From contig JAUUWD010000043.1 in the NCBI GenBank assembly GCA_030589225.1, positions 1-9,224 of the forward strand: 9,224 nt of DNA. The letters are read 5' to 3'. Source of the stretch: Desulfobacteraceae bacterium (GTDB lineage Bacteria > Desulfobacterota > DSM-4660 > Desulfatiglandales > Desulfatiglandaceae). This document shows positions 5,727 to 9,224 of this stretch, one piece after another. Position numbers and translations under genes: made by a program. The notes under the pieces were generated by a model. The model worked only from the letters and a program-made list of their open reading frames with translations, ran no database searches and was not told the DNA's origin. Within the stretch, counting starts at the first letter, position 1, and each line of letters starts with the position of its first letter.

Positions 5727-7094
5727 TCAGTGTATGCCTGTCTTTTGTTTTTTCTGGTAGGAAAAGCCGGGGTCTGTGTCCTTGGTATGACAACTCAGGC
5801 AAGTTTGCTTTCCAGACAACCGGGCAGACACATTTTCCGGGTCTTGTGCATGCAGTCCGCCAGGACCATGGCACTGCTCACACTGAACATTCACCATGTG
5901 AGGTGTTAGATTAAGGGATATGAACCCGCCGCCATGGGACTTGTCATTCATGCCGGTTACATGGCATGGAAGGCATTGGGGATCATATTCTTTCCCCTTT
6001 CTTATCAACGAATCCAGGGCCCTTGCATGCACGGTTTTTGCCCAGGAAACGACTGTTTCTTCATGACATTCCATACAGCGGTCTTTACCAACATAGATGT
6101 TTTTAATATCAGACGGTGCCTTGGCCAGATGTTGATTTTTGCTCTTTGCGTAATGATATTCCCTGCTCCAGGCCTCATATTCCTCGATCAGCTTAGCAAC
6201 AGACCTGTCTTCTGCTATTGTTCTTGCCTGCAGCCTTGTGTTATGTGGTCCAGAAACAGCATAGCGCCCATCCTTTGGCACAAGATCGACATGGGAGACG
6301 AACTGGCCCCGGTCATTGTTAAACGCTACAATTGCCCCGTTTATTTCCAGTTTTTTCTCACTAATACCAGGTTGGCGCCCCAGAATCACCAGGTCAATGC
6401 CGCTTATCTGGGTTAGCCATTTTTCCGCGCTGACAGCATCAGCATGGCAAACAACGATGAAAATGTCATGGCTGATGGTTTTCTTTATCCTTTTTAGGGC
6501 AGTAACCGGATTGGTGAAGGCTATTTTCTCATCGGTCGATTTCAATACCTGTGGGTCTATCACAGCAGTAATCAACACCTGTTTCATCCCCTTGTTCAAC
6601 CGTAAATAGGGAATAAGGTATGGTGACACGCGGCGGATATCTTTTACGTTAGCACACCCCAAATGCACCTGCGAGTTCTTTGTCAGATTGCCTATCAACG
6701 GAACTCCGAAAATGAACTCCTGCTCACCCAGGCCGACAAAATCGATCCCTATCCTGTCCAAGGCTTTAAATATCACTTCGGCTTTCTTATCTTCCAGTTC
6801 CAGTTCGCCGGTTTGGAAAAAGTTATCTCCCGTATTGATAACGATGGTATTTTCCCGACCCGCTTCGGCAATTAAACGATCTGTCACTGTTTTCTGACGA
6901 GAAAGCCCCCCCGCCTGTAACTCATGTCAGCCGCACGGTTTGAGTGTACCGAACAGACTTCCTCCATAGATTACACGGATAGATGGTTTCCTATCCACAT
7001 CTTCACTGCTAACAATGCTTGATGGGGCAAAGAGCGCAAAGTTTGTCAGGCACACAAGAAAAAATATTCGCTTAAGTCCACACAACAGGTCCAT
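5727..7094 (-). CDS. Probable selenoprotein: UshA-like domain fused to a tetraheme cytochrome c domain (Sec at codon 56)
   Basis: The frame runs from ATG 7094 to a stop at 5727 with one internal TGA (6929-6927), read as Sec56, giving 455 residues. Residues 1-30 look like a Sec signal peptide (Lys8-Arg9, then a hydrophobic core), so the mature protein is outside the cytoplasm, as c-type haem attachment requires. Residues about 38-300 resemble the UshA/5'-nucleotidase metallophosphoesterase fold: Pro53-Cys-Gly-Sec56, Gly62-Gly-Leu-Ser-Arg66, and Asn87-Thr-Gly-Asp90. Usual metal ligands are missing: the Asp-x-His strand is Tyr-Gly-Gly-Ser, Gly-Asn-His-Glu is Gly-Glu-Gln-Glu, and Gly-His-x-His is Gly-Arg-Gln-Pro. 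Residues 335-455 form a cytochrome c554-like domain with CxxCH at 340-344, 374-378, 405-409 and 432-436. GAGG lies 6 nt before the ATG. A redox role is inferred. The alternative is a gene broken by a nonsense mutation, but the motif and stem-loop argue against this. Confidence 0.82.
6894..6930 (-). promoter_or_regulatory. Candidate bacterial SECIS element starting at the Sec TGA
   Basis: The minus strand begins with the codon TGA (6929-6927) inside CTGAC (6930-6926), which pairs perfectly with GTCAG (6898-6894). After a two-base bulge, GAG (6923-6921) pairs with CTC (6901-6899). After an asymmetric internal loop, AGGC (6916-6913) pairs with GCTT (6906-6903, one G-U). The apical loop is GGGGGG (6912-6907), spanning about +18 to +23 counting the T of TGA as +1. 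A G-containing apical loop at about this distance is what SelB recognises in bacterial SECIS elements. All of it lies within coding sequence, as in known bacterial cases. Confidence 0.7.
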
Positions 7095-7123
7095 TGGAAA
7101 CCTCGAAAAAACTGTTTATTATG

Positions 7124-7151
7124 TCTATAATCGTTTCTGTAAAAAAGTCAA
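7124..7151 (-). promoter_or_regulatory. Putative sigma70-type promoter for the selenoprotein gene
   Basis: On the minus strand TTGACT (7151-7146) is separated by 16 nt from TATAGA (7129-7124). Transcription would begin near 7117, about 23 nt before the ATG at 7094, leaving room for the GAGG ribosome site. The boxes match consensus at 5/6 and 4/6. The position supports the upstream ATG rather than the GTG at 6887 as the true start. Confidence 0.5.
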
Positions 7152-7180
7152 TGATAAGGACATGCCGGGCTTTTCCTTTA

Positions 7181-7209
7181 TTGACATCAAAGGGATGTTT
7201 TGTTAAAAA
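7181..7209 (+). promoter_or_regulatory. Putative sigma70-type promoter for larC, with a small palindrome
   Basis: TTGACA (7181-7186) is a perfect -35 box, followed after 17 nt by TAAAAA (7204-7209), a 4/6 match to the -10 consensus. Transcription would start near 7216, about 70 nt upstream of the larC ATG. ACATC (7184-7188) and GATGT (7194-7198) form a short inverted repeat overlapping the -35 box, a possible operator. It lies back to back with the selenoprotein promoter. Confidence 0.55.
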
Positions 7210-7232
7210 TATCAAAATGTTCTGATAGAATG

Positions 7233-7257
7233 CCTTGCCTGTTCGGCAAGGTTTTTT
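7233..7257 (+). terminator. Intrinsic terminator in the larC leader
   Basis: CCTTGCC (7233-7239) and GGCAAGG (7245-7251) form a perfect 7-bp stem with loop TGTTC, followed at once by six T (7252-7257). This is a textbook Rho-independent terminator on the plus strand. No plus-strand gene lies upstream for more than 1.5 kb, and larC starts 31 nt downstream, so it probably acts as an attenuator or blocks stray transcription into larC. Confidence 0.8.
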
Positions 7258-7288
7258 GTGGTTTCTGTTTTTTACATGGAGCCGTTAC

Positions 7289-8458
7289 ATGAAAATAGCC
7301 TACCTCGACTGTTTCTCTGGTATTAGCGGGGATATGTTTATAGGTGCCCTGCTGGATGCGGGCCTTTCCTTTGAAGACTTGGAGCAAAAAATTCAGGCCC
7401 TCCCGTTCGGTAGTTTTCATCTGGAAATGAAGCGGGAGGCGCGAAGCCAGATCTTCGGGACGCGGTTTGTGGTCAAAACGGAAGGGCAGGAACAGGTTCC
7501 GAGGAATCTGGAAGTCATCAGGAATATCATTCAGAAGGGAAGTTTGAGCAGTGGGGTTAAGGACAAAAGTACCAGAGTATTTAAAGCGCTTGCCAGTGTG
7601 GAAGGAAAAATCCATAACAAGCCGCCAGAGGAGGTTCATTTCCACGAGGTTGGTGCCGTGGATTCGATTATTGATATAGTCGGAACGGTGTACGGTCTTG
7701 AACGTTTAGGGATCACTTCACTTTTTGTGTCTTCCCTCCCTCTTGGTTCGGGTTTTGTAGAGACTGCCCATGGCAGGATACCGATTCCAGCACCTGCCAC
7801 CACTGCCCTCCTTGAGGGCGTTCCGGTCTATGATACGGGGACGCATCATGAAATGGTGACCCCAACCGGCGCTGCCCTGGTGAAAGGGCTTGCCACTTCT
7901 TTTGGACCCATGCCTCCTATGGTGGTAGAGAAGATCGGATATGGGGTGGGAACAAGAGATTTGTCAGATAGGCCCAACCTGGTTCGGATTCTCATCGGGC
8001 ATATGCAGACTGAGGGCCAGGTAGATACCGTTGTTATACTTGAGGCAAATATTGACGACACAAGCCCTGAGTGGCTGGGATTTCTTATGGACCGGCTGTT
8101 TGATGCCGGGGCTTTAGATGTGGTTTTCTGTCCTGTTCAGATGAAAAAGAATCGACCTGGGATCCAGATCCAGGTCATGGGCCGTCCTGACCAAAAGGAT
8201 ACGTTGATGGATATCCTTTTCAGGGAGAGCAGCACCCTGGGCATTCGATTCCGATATACCCAGCGGATGGCACTGCAACGCTCTGTGGCAGAAGTTGAGA
8301 GCCCCTGGGGTAAGATCAAGGTCAAGAAGGTCTTTGAAAGAGACGGGGCACCTTTTTTTCTACCGGAATATGAGGCCTGTCGTGAGGTCGCATTGAAAAC
8401 CAATCGCCCCCTGAGGGAGATCTTTTACTGGGTGATAGGGTTAAACAAAGGAAAATGA
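7289..8458 (+). CDS. larC: LarC, nickel insertion enzyme of nickel-pincer cofactor biosynthesis (DUF111)
   Basis: LarC is the CTP-dependent cyclometallase that inserts nickel into pyridinium-3,5-bisthiocarboxylic acid mononucleotide, giving the nickel-pincer nucleotide used by lactate racemase (LarA) and relatives. It acts in the cytosol. The 389 residues carry the family blocks in order: Asp7-Cys-Phe-Ser-Gly-Ile-Ser-Gly-Asp-Met (7-16), Val-His-Phe-His-Glu-Val-Gly-Ala-Val-Asp-Ser (116-126), His161-Gly-Arg-Ile-Pro-Ile-Pro-Ala-Pro-Ala, Thr-Pro-Thr-Gly-Ala-Ala (191-196), Glu252-Ala-Asn-Ile-Asp-Asp, Lys-Lys-Asn-Arg-Pro-Gly (286-291) and Ser-Thr-Leu-Gly-Ile-Arg (315-320). Both halves are in one frame, unlike Lactobacillus plantarum, where LarC1 and LarC2 are joined by frameshifting. 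The start at 7289 has GGAG (7278-7281) 7 nt upstream; longer in-frame starts would run through the leader terminator. larB, larE and larA are not in the window, so the client enzyme is unknown. Confidence 0.95.
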   Translation: MKIAYLDCFSGISGDMFIGALLDAGLSFEDLEQKIQALPFGSFHLEMKREARSQIFGTRFVVKTEGQEQVPRNLEVIRNIIQKGSLSSGVKDKSTRVFKALASVEGKIHNKPPEEVHFHEVGAVDSIIDIVGTVYGLERLGITSLFVSSLPLGSGFVETAHGRIPIPAPATTALLEGVPVYDTGTHHEMVTPTGAALVKGLATSFGPMPPMVVEKIGYGVGTRDLSDRPNLVRILIGHMQTEGQVDTVVILEANIDDTSPEWLGFLMDRLFDAGALDVVFCPVQMKKNRPGIQIQVMGRPDQKDTLMDILFRESSTLGIRFRYTQRMALQRSVAEVESPWGKIKVKKVFERDGAPFFLPEYEACREVALKTNRPLREIFYWVIGLNKGK

Positions 8459-8553
8459 GAATGGAATGGGAAATCAAAATAACTATATGCCATCCTTGAT
8501 GAATCACGACTCGGAGCAGCCACAAACAAAAACTGGCAACCAATACCTGCTTG

Positions 8554-9060
8554 ATGTCAAAATCTCAATCTGATAAATTTACAATATGGAGCATTTTCAG
8601 GAAAGCTGATTTTTCAGGAAAGATCTCCTTAACATTATCCACCTGGTTTGGCACAGGCCTTCTGTCGGTTGCCCCGGGAACCTTTGGGACCATAGCCGCT
8701 GTTCCCCTCGTATTTGGCCTGGCCTGTCTTGGAACCGTCTCCGGCGTTTTTATCATCGCCATGGTGGTAGCAGTCGCCATCTGGGCTTCGGACCGGAGCC
8801 AGGAGTTACTTGGCAATGGCGACCCTTCAGAGGTGGTGATTGACGAGGTAGCGGGCTTTTTGCTGACTATGTTCCTTTTGCCCCCCTCCTGGTTGACCTT
8901 AGGGTTAGGCTTTATTTTGTTCCGGGTTTTCGATATTTTTAAGCCCTATCCCATAAAACAGGCGGAAAAGCTCAGGGGTGGCCTGGGCATCGTCATGGAT
9001 GACCTGGTGGCAGGTATTTATGCACATTTATGTGTCAGGCTGATCCTGTTTTTTTGTTAA
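8554..9060 (+). CDS. pgpA: Phosphatidylglycerophosphatase A
   Basis: PgpA dephosphorylates phosphatidylglycerol phosphate to phosphatidylglycerol at the inner face of the cytoplasmic membrane. The 168 residues show the family blocks: Gly33-Thr-Gly-Leu-Leu-Ser-Val-Ala-Pro-Gly-Thr-Phe-Gly-Thr (33-46), Asp90-Pro-Ser-Glu-Val-Val-Ile-Asp-Glu-Val-Ala-Gly (90-101, with the acidic metal-binding pair Asp97-Glu98), Phe-Arg-Val-Phe-Asp-Ile-Phe-Lys-Pro-Tyr-Pro (123-133) and Asp149-Asp-Leu-Val-Ala-Gly (149-154). Hydrophobic membrane segments lie at about 47-78, 99-125 and 151-167. The ATG at 8554 directly follows a TTG (8551) that could also serve; neither has a clear SD, and the frame is closed by a stop at 8500. 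The 95-nt gap after larC has no terminator, so co-transcription is likely. About 20 residues precede the usual N-terminus. Confidence 0.93.
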   Translation: MSKSQSDKFTIWSIFRKADFSGKISLTLSTWFGTGLLSVAPGTFGTIAAVPLVFGLACLGTVSGVFIIAMVVAVAIWASDRSQELLGNGDPSEVVIDEVAGFLLTMFLLPPSWLTLGLGFILFRVFDIFKPYPIKQAEKLRGGLGIVMDDLVAGIYAHLCVRLILFFC

Positions 9061-9107
9061 ATAGTAGGAAGGCGTTTTGGGCCAAACAATCAACCTTCGT
9101 TAGGATC

Positions 9108-9123
9108 TTGAGTAAGTACTCAA
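9108..9123. repeat. Perfect short palindrome downstream of pgpA
   Basis: TTGAGTA, AG, TACTCAA is a perfect inverted repeat with 7-bp arms. As RNA it would form a 6-bp stem with a four-base loop and no U-tract, so it is a poor terminator. It could be a protein-binding site for whatever lies beyond the window. Confidence 0.4.
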
Positions 9124-9144
9124 TAAGTCAGGACTGTATTAGGT

Positions 9145-9178
9145 AAATCCCCCTCAATCCCCCTTTGCAAAAGGGGGA
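9145..9178. repeat. C/G-rich palindromic repeat-like element
   Basis: The element begins with AAATCCCCCTCAATCCCCC, and its 3' half forms a hairpin: TCCCCCTTT (9158-9166), loop GCA, AAAGGGGGA (9170-9178), a perfect 9-bp stem. The doubled TCCCCC words and the hairpin resemble dispersed REP-like elements common in intergenic DNA of several anaerobes. The window holds only one copy, so the repeat status rests on recollection of the pattern. Confidence 0.5.
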
Positions 9179-9224
9179 AGAAGTCGGAATACCTAGACTA
9201 ATTGAGAAGTTACGATCTTGATCC

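Noticed and set aside
5934..6416. A 160-codon plus-strand open frame
   Set aside because: It is antisense to the cytochrome/UshA-like gene, whose CxxCH motifs are on the minus strand; the plus-strand translation has no family features.
5727..6887. The shorter GTG-started version of the UshA-like/cytochrome gene (386 residues)
   Set aside because: It lacks an SD, lacks the export signal needed for haem attachment, and cuts off the first strand and the Pro-Cys-Gly motif of the UshA-like domain. The frame upstream is clearly coding apart from one TGA.
6927..6929. The TGA as an ordinary nonsense mutation making a pseudogene
   Set aside because: It falls exactly where relatives have Cys, is followed by a G-loop hairpin of SECIS form, and everything on both sides is intact. 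It is not fully excluded without selB/selC data.
7103..7131. TATAAT at 7126-7131 as a second larC promoter
   Set aside because: The -10 box is perfect but no acceptable -35 box lies 16-18 nt upstream, and it is partly the complement of the minus-strand -10 box of the selenoprotein gene.
7187..7645. A 152-codon minus-strand open frame opposite the start of larC
   Set aside because: It is antisense to conserved larC blocks and runs through the larC promoter and terminator; it has no SD or recognisable domain.
8466..8573. A 35-codon open frame between larC and pgpA
   Set aside because: It overlaps the pgpA start, has no good SD and no recognisable protein features.

Overview
The window looks like a piece of chromosome from an anaerobic, sulfate-reducer-like member of the Desulfobacterota (the former Deltaproteobacteria). 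The reasons are gene content: a selenocysteine-type, UshA-like tetraheme protein, a DUF4070-type B12/radical SAM protein, a PflX-type radical SAM protein, a nickel-pincer cofactor gene (larC), and intergenic DNA with short repeats of a kind I associate with this phylum. This placement is inference from gene content. No phage, plasmid or insertion-sequence gene is visible.

Layout. Positions 26-1183 (minus) encode a PLP-dependent Cys/Met-metabolism enzyme with a GTG start and a strong Shine-Dalgarno sequence. Positions 1184-1580 hold no gene but are rich in inverted repeats. The part closest to the PLP gene can fold as a compact three-way junction in its mRNA leader. Positions 1581-3059 (minus) encode a B12-binding-fold/radical SAM protein. 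A divergent intergenic region follows, then a plus-strand run: an RpiB-type sugar-phosphate isomerase with an unusual C-terminal extension (3177-3938), a metallo-beta-lactamase-fold hydrolase (4013-4738), and a PflX-like radical SAM protein (4743-5693) that begins 4 nt after the hydrolase stop. These three are probably one transcription unit.

The most notable locus is at 5727-7094 (minus). Conventional gene calling would start this gene at the GTG at 6887 and give a leaderless cytosolic protein. The same frame continues upstream through one TGA (6929-6927) to an ATG at 7094 with an SD. The added N-terminus supplies an export signal and a Pro-Cys-Gly-(TGA) motif, where related UshA-like proteins have Pro-Cys-Gly-Cys. 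A stem-loop with a G-rich apical loop starts at the TGA. I read this as a selenocysteine codon with a SECIS element. The product would be a 455-residue exported selenoprotein with a UshA-like domain that has lost its metal ligands and a C-terminal domain with four CxxCH haem sites.

Divergent from it is larC (7289-8458, plus), encoding the nickel-inserting enzyme of pincer-cofactor synthesis. It is preceded by a good sigma70-type promoter and, unusually, by a perfect intrinsic terminator between promoter and gene. pgpA (8554-9060, plus), for phosphatidylglycerophosphatase A, follows. The last 164 bases are noncoding and contain two short palindromes, one of them C/G-rich and resembling dispersed repeats.

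The genes do not form one pathway. The coherent units are the rpiB-MBL-PflX run, the selenoprotein/larC divergent pair sharing a control region, and larC-pgpA, which are probably co-transcribed.
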